From: JASGIT01 sp047601665
GTDB lineage: Bacteria > Pseudomonadota > Gammaproteobacteria > Burkholderiales > Burkholderiaceae_C
Assembly: GCA_047601665.1 (NCBI GenBank)
Contig: JASGIT010000001.1
Location: forward strand, 2,542,001 to 2,606,000
Length of the DNA: 64,000 bases
Reading direction: 5' to 3'
The notes below the pieces were generated by a model. That model did no database searches, was not told where the DNA came from, and worked only from the letters and a program-made list of their open reading frames with translations. Numbering within the stretch: position 1 is the first letter of the stretch; every line of letters starts with the position of its first letter. The position numbers and the translations under genes are program-made. Shown here in pieces: positions 27,351 to 35,454 of the stretch.

Positions 27351-28603
27351 GCTGCACCTCCCTTCACGACGTGGCCGCGCATCGAGGGCCGGTCGTAGTA
27401 ATCGACGCCCGAGAGGTCGGCCACGGTGCCGATGTCCTTGTCGCCCCGGCCCGAGAGGTTGACCAGGATGGATTGGTCGGCGCGCATGGTCTTGGCGAGT
27501 TTCAATGCGTAGGCCACGGCGTGGCTGGATTCGAGCGCGGGGATGATGCCCTCCGTCCGGCACAGGTAGTGGAAGGCGTCGAGCGCCTCCTTGTCGGTGA
27601 TGCCCACGTACTGCGCGCGGTGCGTGTCCTGCAGCCAGGCGTGCTCGGGGCCGACGCCGGGGTAGTCCAGGCCCGCGCTGATGCTGTGGGTCTCGGTGAT
27701 CTGGCCGTTCTCGTCCTGCAGGATGTAGGTGCGGTTGCCGTGCAGCACGCCGCTGCTGCCGCGCTGCAGGCTGGCGGAGTGTTTGCCGCTGTCCAGCCCT
27801 TCGCCCGCTGCTTCCACGCCGATCAACTGGGTGTTTTCAAACGGGATGTAGGGGTAGAAGATGCCCATGGCGTTGCTGCCGCCGCCCACGCAGGCGACCA
27901 CGGCGTCGGGCTGGCGGCCCGCGCCGAGGAACTCGGGCATTTGCACCAGGCACTCGTCGCCGATCACGCGCTGGAAGTCGCGCACCATCATCGGGTAGGG
28001 GTGCGGGCCCGCCACGGTGCCGATGATGTAGAAGGTGTTGTCCACGTTGGCCACCCAGTCGCGCATGGCCTCGTTGAGCGCGTCCTTCAGCGTCTTGCTG
28101 CCCGACTCGACGGGCACCACGGTCGCGCCCAGCAGCTTCATGCGGTAGACGTTGGGCGACTGGCGCTTCACGTCCTCGCTGCCCATGTAGACGATGCATT
28201 CCAGCCCGTAGCGCGCGCAGATGGTGGCCGTGGCCACGCCGTGCTGTCCCGCGCCGGTCTCGGCAATGATGCGCGGCTTGCCCATACGCTTGGCGAGCAT
28301 GGCCTGGCCGATCACGTTGTTGATCTTGTGCGCGCCGGTGTGGTTGAGGTCTTCGCGCTTCAGGTAGATCTGCGCGCCGCCCATTTCGCGGCTGGTGCGC
28401 GCGGCGTGGTACACGGGCGAGGGGCGGCCCACGAAGTGCGCCAATTCGTCCTGGAATTCAGCCAGGAACTCGGGGTCGTTCTGGTAGCGCGCATAGGCTT
28501 CGCGCAGCTCGGTGAGCGCGTGGGTCAGCGTCTCGCTGGCGAAGCTGCCGCCGTAGGGGCCGAAGTGGCCCGCGGCATCAGGTTGCTGGTAGGTGTGGGA
28601 CAT
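27347..28603 (-). CDS. trpB: tryptophan synthase beta chain
   Basis: PLP enzyme joining indole and serine. It has 418 aa from ATG 28603, with the PLP lysine at Lys93 in HTGAHKINN, the phosphate loop GGGSNAMG, and AAGEGLDSGKHSASL. An upstream in-frame ATG at 28630 would add nine unusual residues and lies inside trpF, so MSHTYQQPDAAGHFGPYGG is taken as the start. The 3' end of trpF overlaps this gene by 26 bp. Confidence 0.97.
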   Translation of the reverse strand: MSHTYQQPDAAGHFGPYGGSFASETLTHALTELREAYARYQNDPEFLAEFQDELAHFVGRPSPVYHAARTSREMGGAQIYLKREDLNHTGAHKINNVIGQAMLAKRMGKPRIIAETGAGQHGVATATICARYGLECIVYMGSEDVKRQSPNVYRMKLLGATVVPVESGSKTLKDALNEAMRDWVANVDNTFYIIGTVAGPHPYPMMVRDFQRVIGDECLVQMPEFLGAGRQPDAVVACVGGGSNAMGIFYPYIPFENTQLIGVEAAGEGLDSGKHSASLQRGSSGVLHGNRTYILQDENGQITETHSISAGLDYPGVGPEHAWLQDTHRAQYVGITDKEALDAFHYLCRTEGIIPALESSHAVAYALKLAKTMRADQSILVNLSGRGDKDIGTVADLSGVDYYDRPSMRGHVVKGGAA

Positions 28604-29309
28604 GGAGTGGATTCTTTGCAAGTTGGGCATCGGCCGCGCGCACGGCGGCGATGAAGCGTTGGATTTTTCCGGCGTCCTTGATGCCCTTCAGGGGCTTGCC
28701 ATCGGGGCCATCGGCCTCGACGCCGGAACTGACATCAACCGCCAGCGTTGGGCAACGCGGGCGCACTTGCAAAATGCCATCGGTCACGTTTGCAGGCGTG
28801 AGTCCACCAGACAAAACGAGGTGAGAGCCGACGCTTGGTGGAAGAAGTGACCAATTGAATGCCTTGCCGCCGCCGCCATAGCCGTCGACGTGGGCGTCGA
28901 GCAGGATGGCCTGGGCTTGTGAATAGTCCTGGGCGTATTTTACGAGGTCGAAGCGTGCGGCTCCATCGCCGAGCGGAATGCGCGCCGCGCGCAGGTAGGG
29001 GCGCGCGCCCCGGCCGCTGGCGGCCCAGCAGTCCTCGGGCGATTCGTCACCATGAAATTGGGCGATAGCGCCCGCCACCTGTGCGCTGGAAGCTATCACA
29101 TTAGTAGCGGTCTCGTTCACGAACAGCAGCACAGGCGTGACGAAAGGGGGCAGGCGGCGGGCCAGTGCGGCGGCGCGCTGCGGCGTGACGGCGCGGGGGC
29201 TTGGGGCGTAGAGCACGAAGCCGATGGCATCGGCCCCGGCGTCCACGGCGGCGTCCACGTCCTGCTCGCGGGTCAGGCCGCAGATCTTGATGCGGGTACG
29301 TTCGGTCAT
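28578..29309 (-). CDS. trpF: phosphoribosylanthranilate isomerase
   Basis: Amadori rearrangement of phosphoribosylanthranilate in tryptophan synthesis. It is a 243-aa TIM barrel with the catalytic Cys in IKICGLT (residue 10), then HGDES, LLDAHVDGYGGGGKAFNW (catalytic Asp) and LSGGLTPANV ... VDVSSGVEA. ATG 29309 overlaps the truA stop by ATGA. It is longer than the usual ~210 aa. The segment T-A-T-N-V-I-A-S-S-A-Q uses AT-rich codons and coincides with a repeat-like sequence at 29081-29100. The C-terminal 15 residues extend into trpB. Confidence 0.95.
   Translation of the reverse strand: MTERTRIKICGLTREQDVDAAVDAGADAIGFVLYAPSPRAVTPQRAAALARRLPPFVTPVLLFVNETATNVIASSAQVAGAIAQFHGDESPEDCWAASGRGARPYLRAARIPLGDGAARFDLVKYAQDYSQAQAILLDAHVDGYGGGGKAFNWSLLPPSVGSHLVLSGGLTPANVTDGILQVRPRCPTLAVDVSSGVEADGPDGKPLKGIKDAGKIQRFIAAVRAADAQLAKNPLHVPHLPAT
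29081..29100 (-). repeat. probable left arm of the dyad repeat inside trpF
   Basis: The minus strand reads GTGATAGCTTCCAGCGCAC, one mismatch from the GATAGCTGCCAGCGC arm of the intergenic family. The second arm is missing. It falls in a locally AT-rich stretch of trpF and is read in frame. Confidence 0.4.
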
Positions 29310-30118
29310 GGGAGCCAATCATAGGCAGCCGTGCGCGTGGGCAGGCCCCAGGCCGCGTCGTACACCGGGCCGAGAAAGTACAGCCCATCGGGCGCGAAGG
29401 TGGGCGCGGCGGCGTCGCGCGAGCGGGCGGCGAGCACGTCGGCCATCCAGCCGGGCGGTTTCAGGCCCTGGCCCACGGCGATCAGGCAGCCCATGATGTT
29501 GCGCACCATGTGGTGCAGGAAGGCATTGCCCTCGAACTCGAAGCGCCAGTAGCAGGTGTCGCCTGCGCCGCGCCGCGTGACCGCGATGCGGTGCAGCGTC
29601 TTCACGGGCGTCTTGGCCTGGCAGGCCGAGGCGCGGAAGGAGGTGAAGTCGTGTTCGCCGATCAGGTGTTGCGCGGCGGCGCGCATCGCATCGCCGTCGA
29701 GCGGGTGGAACACCCAGCCCACGCGGCCGGCTTCCACGCTGGGCCGCACGGGCGATTGCAGCAGCACGTAGGCGTAGCGCCGCGCGGTGGCGCAGGCGCG
29801 GGAGTGGAAGGCGTCGGGCACTTCGTGCGCCCACTGCACGGCGATGTCGGGCGGCAGGAAGGTGTTGGTGCCGCGCACCCATGAGAACGGCGTGCGGCGC
29901 AGCGGCGTGTCGAAATGCACCACCTGCATGAGCCCGTGCACGCCCGCGTCGGTGCGGCCCGCGCAGAGGGTGTTGATGGGCTGCGTGGCGAAGCGGCCCA
30001 GGGCCGCTTCGAGATGGTCTTGCACCGTGTTGCCCGAGGGCTGGCTCTGCCAGCCGTTGTAGCGCTGGCCGTTGTAGCTGACGCCCAGCGCCACCCGCGT
30101 GGTGGTGGGGGCCGGCAT
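29306..30118 (-). CDS. truA: tRNA pseudouridine(38-40) synthase TruA
   Basis: Makes pseudouridine at positions 38-40 of tRNA anticodon stems. It has 270 aa with the catalytic Asp57 in CAGRTDAGVHG, LGVSYNGQRYNGWQSQ at the N-terminus and FLHHMVRNIMGCLIAVGQG near residue 210. It overlaps the fimV stop by one base and the trpF start by four. The truA-trpF pairing is widespread in proteobacteria. Confidence 0.96.
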   Translation of the reverse strand: MPAPTTTRVALGVSYNGQRYNGWQSQPSGNTVQDHLEAALGRFATQPINTLCAGRTDAGVHGLMQVVHFDTPLRRTPFSWVRGTNTFLPPDIAVQWAHEVPDAFHSRACATARRYAYVLLQSPVRPSVEAGRVGWVFHPLDGDAMRAAAQHLIGEHDFTSFRASACQAKTPVKTLHRIAVTRRGAGDTCYWRFEFEGNAFLHHMVRNIMGCLIAVGQGLKPPGWMADVLAARSRDAAAPTFAPDGLYFLGPVYDAAWGLPTRTAAYDWLP

Positions 30119-32820
30119 CAGCCCAGGCTGGCCAGCAGCTTCTGGGCGCGTTCCTTCAGGGGGCCGCTGGCTTCTTCGATCACTTCCTCGATGAGGGTGC
30201 GCGCGCCGTCGCTGTCGCCGATGGCGTGGAACTCTTCAGCCAGCGCGAGCTTGGTGCTGAGGGCGTCGCCCGGTTCTTCGGCGGAAGCGGCGGGAGTGGC
30301 GGGCGCGGGGCTGTCCGCGCTGGGGCCGAGATCGAGCGACAAACCGCTCAGATCGAAGTCCATCAGCGAAGAATCCTCCTTGGGGGCCGCCGGTTCGGGC
30401 TTGGGCTCGCTGCTGGGCTTCGGCTCCAGCGGCGCGGGCGCGGTGGGTGCCGGATCCAGGTCGCCGATGGCGAAGTCGAGCGCAGGCATCTGCAGCCCAT
30501 CTTCCGCCGCCGGGGCGGGAGCGGCCGCAGGTGGGGGCGGTTCGGCGGGAGCCTTGGCGTCGGGTTTGTCGTCGGGCAAGGAGGGCAGTTCCAGCGCGTC
30601 CAGTTCCAGCGGAGGTTCTGCGGCCGGTGTGGCTGCGGGCTCAACGGGCTCAGGCGCCGCGACCGGTGCGGGAGCGGGCTCTGCGGCGGCTGCGAGCGCT
30701 GCCGCAAAGCCGCCCGGCGTGGCGGGGGCCGCCGCTGGCGGGGCTTCGCTGAGCGCATCGTCGGGCAGGTCGAGATCCAGGTCCAGATCGAGGTCGGGCG
30801 GCAGCGCGGAGGGAGGGGCAGGCGGAGGCTCCGCAGGGGCGGGCGCATCGGCCAGCGCGGAGGCGGCGCCCAGTGCGCCGAGCGCGCCCAGGCCCGCTGC
30901 CGCCGCCACGGTGGCCGTGCCTGGAGGATGGGCGCCGGGCTGGTACAGGGCATTGTCCGGGTCGATCTCGCGGCCCAGCGTGGCCACGTGCTCCCAGTCC
31001 GGGCCTTGGCCTTGGGTGAGCGGGAGCAGATCGTTCGCCACCGCCTCCAGCGCCTTGCGGTCCTGGCGCTTGGCGTAGATGTCGGCCAGCTTGGCGTGCA
31101 CCGCCGTGCGCTGGGGGGTGTGGCGCGCGGCTTCCTTGAGGATTTCTTCGGCCTGCAGGTCGCGGCCGTAGGCCAGGTACACGTCGGCCTCGGCCACCGG
31201 GTCCACGTCGCCGCTGGCGTCGAGCTGGCTGGGCGAGTAGGCCATGGACGAGGGCGAGCCCGTGAGGCTGCTGGCGGCCGTGTCCACGTGCTGGCCGCCG
31301 CTGGCGCCAAAGAAGGAGTCAGGCTGGAGCTTGCTTTCCATGAAGCTGCTGTCTGCGTCCCCTGCCGCCGCGTTGCGGCGGCGCTGCACCACGCGGTAGG
31401 CGCCATAGCCCAGCAGCAGGGCCAGCAGGCCGCCGCCTGCCAGCGGCATCATGGGGTCGTCCATGAGGGTGGAGAAGAAGCTGGGCTCCTCTATCGGGGG
31501 CGGAGGCGGTGCAACGGGCTTGGGCTTGGCTGCTGGTGCGGCGGCCGATGCGACCGGTGCGGCGGGCGCCGCCTCAGAGGCCGCAGGCGCGGGCAGGGAG
31601 GCTGGCTCCGCAGGCGCGGATGCGGGGGCGGAAGCCGTCGTGGCCACGGGAACGCCGGGCGCGGACGCCGCAGGCGTGGCGCCCCCTGCCGCAGCGGGCG
31701 ATGAGGCGGCCTTGATCTGGTTCAGTTCGGAAATGTTGCGCGACAGCTCGGCCATGCGCGCGGAGTTCTCGCTGGCCTGCTTGTCCTGGGCGAGCTTGTC
31801 GTCGGCGGTCTTCTGGCCTTGGATGGCGCCCTTGGACAGCGTGAGCTTGTCGGGCGTGGTGGCGGCGGGGCGCTTGTCTTCCACCTGGGCCTGCACCTTG
31901 CCGCTGGCGGCGCGGCCCGAGGTGCCCACGTCGGCGCTGGGCGCCACGCCCGCGAGCTTGCGACGGAATTCGTTGAAGTCGCGCGCCTGCGCCGCGACGA
32001 TCTGGCGCGCCTGGCCGGCCGAAACGGCCTGGGCCTGCGATTCGCTGGGCAACTGCAGCACCGCACCGGCGCGCAGCCGGTTGACGTTGCCGTCCACGAA
32101 GGCGCTGGGGTTGGCGCGGGTGAGCGCGACCAGCATCTGGTCCAGCGACACCCCGGCGGGGCGGTGCGCGCCAGCCACGCGGCCGGCTGTGTCGCCGGGG
32201 CGGACTTTCACGCTGCCGGTGTCGGCGGCGGGTGCCGGGGCCGGGGCGGCGGGCGGCGGCGCAATGCGGGTGGTGATGCGGCGCTGCGGCTGGGTGGGCG
32301 CCGGGGTTGCAGGCGTGGCCGGTGTTGCTTCCGCCTTGTCCAGGATGTCCGATAGCGAAGGCGCCGCGCTGACCTGCGGCGCCACCGTGGCGGCGGGCGG
32401 AGCCTGGCGCGAGGTGGGCGGGTCGAACAGCATGGTGTAGCTGCGCACGATCTGACCCGTGCTCCAGCTGGCGTTGAGCACCAGATCGACGAAGGGCTCG
32501 TTCACCGGGCGGCTGCTGGTCAGCCGCAGCACCGCGGAGCCGTCGGCGCGGCGCTGGAGCGCCACGCGCACGCCTTGGAGCGCGGGCGAATATTCCATGC
32601 CCTGGGCGCGGAAGGCGTCGGGCGAGGCGACGCTGGCCTGCAGCGAATCCGCCTCGGCGGGGGTGATCTGGGGCAGTTCGATGTCGGCACGCAGGGGTTC
32701 GCCCAGCGCCGATTGCACGTTGATGCGACCGAGGGCCAGGGCGTTGGCATCGGCGGCGTAAAAACCGGCGGTGACCAGGGCCGCAGCGGCCAGGGCGGAG
32801 TGTTTCCAGCGGTGCATCAT
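30118..32820 (-). CDS. fimV: FimV-like motility/polarity protein
   Basis: 900-aa inner-membrane hub protein of the FimV/HubP family, linked elsewhere to type IV pilus assembly, twitching and cell polarity. The signal peptide (ALAAAALVTAGFYAADANA) is followed by the FimV N-terminal domain (LGRINVQSALGEPLRADIELPQI, about 27-130), a LysM-like peptidoglycan-binding segment (about 200-240), a coiled coil, a membrane helix (about 460-480), and a very long Pro/Ala/acidic region. The conserved C-terminal TPR-like FimV domain is LSTKLALAEEFHAIGDSDGARTL. Two ATGs (32820, 32817) are possible starts. The neighbours asd and truA match the Burkholderiales order. Confidence 0.92.
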   Translation of the reverse strand: MMHRWKHSALAAAALVTAGFYAADANALALGRINVQSALGEPLRADIELPQITPAEADSLQASVASPDAFRAQGMEYSPALQGVRVALQRRADGSAVLRLTSSRPVNEPFVDLVLNASWSTGQIVRSYTMLFDPPTSRQAPPAATVAPQVSAAPSLSDILDKAEATPATPATPAPTQPQRRITTRIAPPPAAPAPAPAADTGSVKVRPGDTAGRVAGAHRPAGVSLDQMLVALTRANPSAFVDGNVNRLRAGAVLQLPSESQAQAVSAGQARQIVAAQARDFNEFRRKLAGVAPSADVGTSGRAASGKVQAQVEDKRPAATTPDKLTLSKGAIQGQKTADDKLAQDKQASENSARMAELSRNISELNQIKAASSPAAAGGATPAASAPGVPVATTASAPASAPAEPASLPAPAASEAAPAAPVASAAAPAAKPKPVAPPPPPIEEPSFFSTLMDDPMMPLAGGGLLALLLGYGAYRVVQRRRNAAAGDADSSFMESKLQPDSFFGASGGQHVDTAASSLTGSPSSMAYSPSQLDASGDVDPVAEADVYLAYGRDLQAEEILKEAARHTPQRTAVHAKLADIYAKRQDRKALEAVANDLLPLTQGQGPDWEHVATLGREIDPDNALYQPGAHPPGTATVAAAAGLGALGALGAASALADAPAPAEPPPAPPSALPPDLDLDLDLDLPDDALSEAPPAAAPATPGGFAAALAAAAEPAPAPVAAPEPVEPAATPAAEPPLELDALELPSLPDDKPDAKAPAEPPPPAAAPAPAAEDGLQMPALDFAIGDLDPAPTAPAPLEPKPSSEPKPEPAAPKEDSSLMDFDLSGLSLDLGPSADSPAPATPAASAEEPGDALSTKLALAEEFHAIGDSDGARTLIEEVIEEASGPLKERAQKLLASLG

Positions 32821-32854
32821 GTTGTGGTTCAAGCTGCTTGTAAATGTAAAAAAT

Positions 32855-32883
32855 ACCTTAGCAGCAATGCTTTGCACTGACAA
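32855..32883 (-). promoter_or_regulatory. possible sigma-70 promoter of fimV
   Basis: On the minus strand TTGTCA (32883-32878) and TAAGGT (32860-32855) are spaced 17 bp apart, followed by an AT-rich stretch before the fimV ATG. The -35 matches five of six consensus bases and the -10 only three. The region is the most AT-rich stretch between asd and fimV. Confidence 0.35.
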
Positions 32884-32921
32884 GCTGAGGTAGCGCCGGA
32901 GCTTTGGAGGGGCAAGGGAAC

Positions 32922-32959
32922 GGGGCGAGACGTTGCCTGTTGACAACGCTTCCCGCCCC
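32922..32959. other. large hairpin after asd
   Basis: Interrupted inverted repeat: GGGGCG (32922-32927) with CGCCCC (32954-32959), and inside it CGTTG (32931-32935) with CAACG (32944-32948). It lies 23 bp downstream of the asd stop on the minus strand. No T tract follows, so it may be a Rho-assisted end or an RNA 3' stabiliser, not a classical terminator. Confidence 0.5.
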
Positions 32960-32982
32960 GGCGCCCGGAGAGGACAGGGTTT

Positions 32983-34095
32983 TCAGGCGCTCAGCAGAAT
33001 GCGCAGCATACGGCGCAGCGGCTCGGCGGCGCCCCACAGCAGCTGGTCGCCGATCACGAAGGCCGACACGTATTCCGGCCCCATGTTGAGCTTGCGCACG
33101 CGGCCCACGCCCACTTCGAGGCCGCCGGTGATGGCGGCGGGCGTCAGTTCCTTGACGGTGAGGGCGCGCTCGTTGGCGACGAACTTCACCCAGGGGTTGC
33201 CGCCCTGGATGATGGACTCGATCTCGGCCAGCGGCAGGTCCTTCTTGAGCTTGAGCGTGAGCGCCAGCGAGTGGCAGCGCATGGCGCCGATGCGCACGCA
33301 CAGGCCGTCCACGGGGATCGTGGCTTCGGTGCCCAGGATCTTGTTGACCTCGGCCTGGCCCTTCCATTCTTCCTTGGACTGGCCGTTGTCGAGCTGCGCG
33401 TCGATCCACGGAATCAGCCCGCCCGCGAGCGGCGCGCCGAAGAATTCGGTGGGCACGTCTTCGCGGATGGTCTGGGCCACCTTGCGGTCGATGTCGAGGA
33501 TGGCGGAGGCGGGCGTGGCGAGTTCATCGGCCACCGCGCCGTGCACCACGCCCATGCCCTTGAGCAGTTCGCGCATGTGGTTGGCGCCGCCGCCCGATGC
33601 GGCCTGGTAGGTCATGGACGACACCCATTCCACCAGCCCGGCCTTGAACAGCCCGCCCAGGCCCATCAGCAGGATGGAGTTGGTGCAGTTACCGCCGATC
33701 CAGTTCTTGCCGCCCGCGGCGAGCTTCTGCTTGATCAGGCCTTCGTTTACCGGGTCGAGCACGATGACGGCGTCGCTTTCCATGCGCAGCGACGAGGCGG
33801 CGTCGATCCAGTGGCCGTTCCAGCCCGCGGCGCGGATTTGGGGGAAGACTTCCTTGGTGTAGTCGCCACCCTGGCAGGTGATGACGATGTCGCACTTGGC
33901 CAGTTCGGCGATGTCGTTCGCGCCCTTGAGCTGGGTGTGCACCTTGGCCATGGCGGGGGCCGGGCCGCCCGCGTTGGAGGTGGAGAAGAACACCGGCTCG
34001 ATCAGGTCGAAGTCGCCTTCGGCCTGCATACGGTCCATCAGCACGGAGCCGACCATGCCGCGCCAGCCGACCAGGCCTACCAATTGCTTGCTCAT
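32983..34095 (-). CDS. asd: aspartate-semialdehyde dehydrogenase
   Basis: NADPH-dependent reduction of aspartyl phosphate to aspartate semialdehyde, the branch point to lysine/diaminopimelate, threonine, isoleucine and methionine. The 370-aa protein has the NADP motif GWRGMVGSVL at residues 10-19, the catalytic Cys137 in GGNCTNS, and an active-site His in RIGAMRCHS. It is of the E. coli (gram-negative) type. An AAAGGG ribosome-binding site (34106-34111) lies 10 nt before the ATG and can be masked by upstream pairing; a short Thr/Lys/Ile-rich reading frame precedes it. Confidence 0.97.
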   Translation of the reverse strand: MSKQLVGLVGWRGMVGSVLMDRMQAEGDFDLIEPVFFSTSNAGGPAPAMAKVHTQLKGANDIAELAKCDIVITCQGGDYTKEVFPQIRAAGWNGHWIDAASSLRMESDAVIVLDPVNEGLIKQKLAAGGKNWIGGNCTNSILLMGLGGLFKAGLVEWVSSMTYQAASGGGANHMRELLKGMGVVHGAVADELATPASAILDIDRKVAQTIREDVPTEFFGAPLAGGLIPWIDAQLDNGQSKEEWKGQAEVNKILGTEATIPVDGLCVRIGAMRCHSLALTLKLKKDLPLAEIESIIQGGNPWVKFVANERALTVKELTPAAITGGLEVGVGRVRKLNMGPEYVSAFVIGDQLLWGAAEPLRRMLRILLSA

Positions 34096-34102
34096 GATTT
34101 CA

Positions 34103-34173
34103 ACGCCCTTTCAAAGTAAGAAACAGTGCCAGACCGGCCTGCTTGCCCTGGCTCGTCTGGCCAGGAAGGGCGC
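34103..34173 (-). promoter_or_regulatory. putative attenuator structure before asd
   Basis: Minus-strand RNA between the leader stop and the asd start can form hairpin A, CCTGGC/GCCAGG (34160-34165 with 34147-34152), or hairpin B, GCCAGAC/GTCTGGC (34155-34161 with 34128-34134). These share bases and exclude each other. GCGCCCTT (34166-34173) can also pair with AAGGGCGT (34103-34110), which contains the asd ribosome-binding site. No strong U tract follows hairpin B, so control of translation looks more likely than termination. Confidence 0.5.
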
Positions 34174-34193
34174 ACGACGATACCGGAGCTGAG

Positions 34194-34295
34194 TCAGCCC
34201 TTAATGGTCGTGGTTTTGGTGGTGGTTGCGCGCGCGCCCACACCCGCCAGGGCGGCGGGTGCGGTGTTCAGGGTGAACGGGCGGGCGGCAAACAT
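34194..34295 (-). CDS. putative leader peptide of asd (Thr/Lys/Ile-rich)
   Basis: A 33-codon frame in the 213-bp gap between leuB and asd. It starts at ATG 34295 and ends ...A-R-A-T-T-T-K-T-T-T-I-K-G before TGA. The codons near the stop are ACC ACC ACC AAA ACC ACG ACC ATT AAG. A run of end-product codons just before a stop, upstream of a gene for those amino acids, is the hallmark of attenuation leaders such as ThrL of E. coli. No clear Shine-Dalgarno precedes the ATG; TAAAAT at the leuB stop could be a -10, giving a nearly leaderless RNA, or the frame may be translated after leuB. Confidence 0.55.
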   Translation of the reverse strand: MFAARPFTLNTAPAALAGVGARATTTKTTTIKG

Positions 34296-34308
34296 GCGCG
34301 GCATTTTA

Positions 34309-35379
34309 TCAGGCCAATGCCTGCACCACCGCGTCGCCCATTTGCGCGGTGCCGACCTTGGTCGTGCCTTCGCTGTAGATGTCGGGCGTGCGCAGCCCTT
34401 GCGCCAGCACCTTTTGCACGGCGGCTTCGATGCGGCGCGCGGCTTCTTCCTGGTTCAGCGAGAAGCGCAGCATCATCGCGGCGGACAGGATGGTGGCCAG
34501 CGGATTCGCCACGCCCTTGCCCGCGATGTCGGGCGCGCTGCCGTGGCTGGGCTCGTACAGGCCCTGGTTCTTGCTGTTCAGGCTGGCGCTGGGCAACATG
34601 CCGATGGACCCGGTGAGCATGGAGGCTTCGTCGGAGAGGATGTCGCCGAACATGTTGCCGGTGACCAGCACGTCGAACTTCTTGGGCGCTTTCACCAACT
34701 GCATGGCGGCGTTGTCCACCAGCATGTGGTCGAGTTCCACGTCGGGGTATTGCCGGCCGACCTCGACCATCACGTCCTTCCACAGCTGCGAGGTTTCCAG
34801 CACGTTGTTCTTGTCCACGCTGGTCACGCGCTTGCTGCGCTTTTGCGCGGCCTGGAAGGCGACGTGGGCGATGCGTTCGATCTCGGGGCGGCTGTAGCGC
34901 ATGGTGTCGAAGGCTTCCTCGGTGCCGGGGAAGTGGCCGTCGGTCGCCGTGCGGCGGCCGCGCGGCTGGCCGAAGTAGATGTCGCCCGTGAGCTCGCGGA
35001 TGATGAGGATGTCCAGGCCCGCGATGAGTTCGGGCTTGAGGCTCGATGCGCCCACGAGCTGCTCGTAGCAGATGGCGGGGCGGAAGTTGGCGAACAGGCC
35101 CAGGTTCTTGCGCAGGCCCAGGATGGCTTGCTCGGGGCGCAGGGGGCGGTCGAGCTTGTCGTATTTCCAGTCGCCCACGGCGCCGAAGAGCACGGCGTCG
35201 GCTTCCTGGGCGAGCTTGAGCGTGGCCTCGGGCAGCGGGTGGCCGTGCGCGTCGTAGGCGGCGCCGCCGACCAGGGCGGTTTCCATCTCGAACTTCAGGT
35301 CCAGCACTTCGAGGACCTTGATGGCCTCGGCGACGATTTCGGTGCCAATGCCGTCACCCGGCAGAACTGCGATTTTCAT
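34309..35379 (-). CDS. leuB: 3-isopropylmalate dehydrogenase
   Basis: NAD-dependent oxidative decarboxylation of 3-isopropylmalate in leucine synthesis. It has 356 aa with the isocitrate/isopropylmalate dehydrogenase signature HGSAPDIAGKGVANP in the C-terminal half, the N-terminal LPGDGIGTEIV, the substrate arginine region RELTGDIYFGQPRG, and VDKNNVL. It follows leuD with a 75-bp gap that holds a dyad repeat copy. The asd leader frame begins 13 nt after its stop. Confidence 0.97.
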   Translation of the reverse strand: MKIAVLPGDGIGTEIVAEAIKVLEVLDLKFEMETALVGGAAYDAHGHPLPEATLKLAQEADAVLFGAVGDWKYDKLDRPLRPEQAILGLRKNLGLFANFRPAICYEQLVGASSLKPELIAGLDILIIRELTGDIYFGQPRGRRTATDGHFPGTEEAFDTMRYSRPEIERIAHVAFQAAQKRSKRVTSVDKNNVLETSQLWKDVMVEVGRQYPDVELDHMLVDNAAMQLVKAPKKFDVLVTGNMFGDILSDEASMLTGSIGMLPSASLNSKNQGLYEPSHGSAPDIAGKGVANPLATILSAAMMLRFSLNQEEAARRIEAAVQKVLAQGLRTPDIYSEGTTKVGTAQMGDAVVQALA

Positions 35380-35396
35380 GAGTCATTTACTCCCTG

Positions 35397-35440
35397 TTTG
35401 ATAGCTGCCAGCGCTTGTTGGATAAGCGCTGGCGGCCGAT
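35397..35440 (+). repeat. dyad repeat between leuD and leuB
   Basis: Full copy reading TTTGATAGCTGCCAGCGCTT, GTTGG, ATAAGCGCTGGCGGCC. Eight-base arms CAGCGCTT and AAGCGCTG pair perfectly. It lies inside the leu operon on the strand opposite to transcription, so the hairpin would appear in the leuD-leuB mRNA. Confidence 0.85.
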
Positions 35441-35454
35441 TTGGCTTGAAATTA

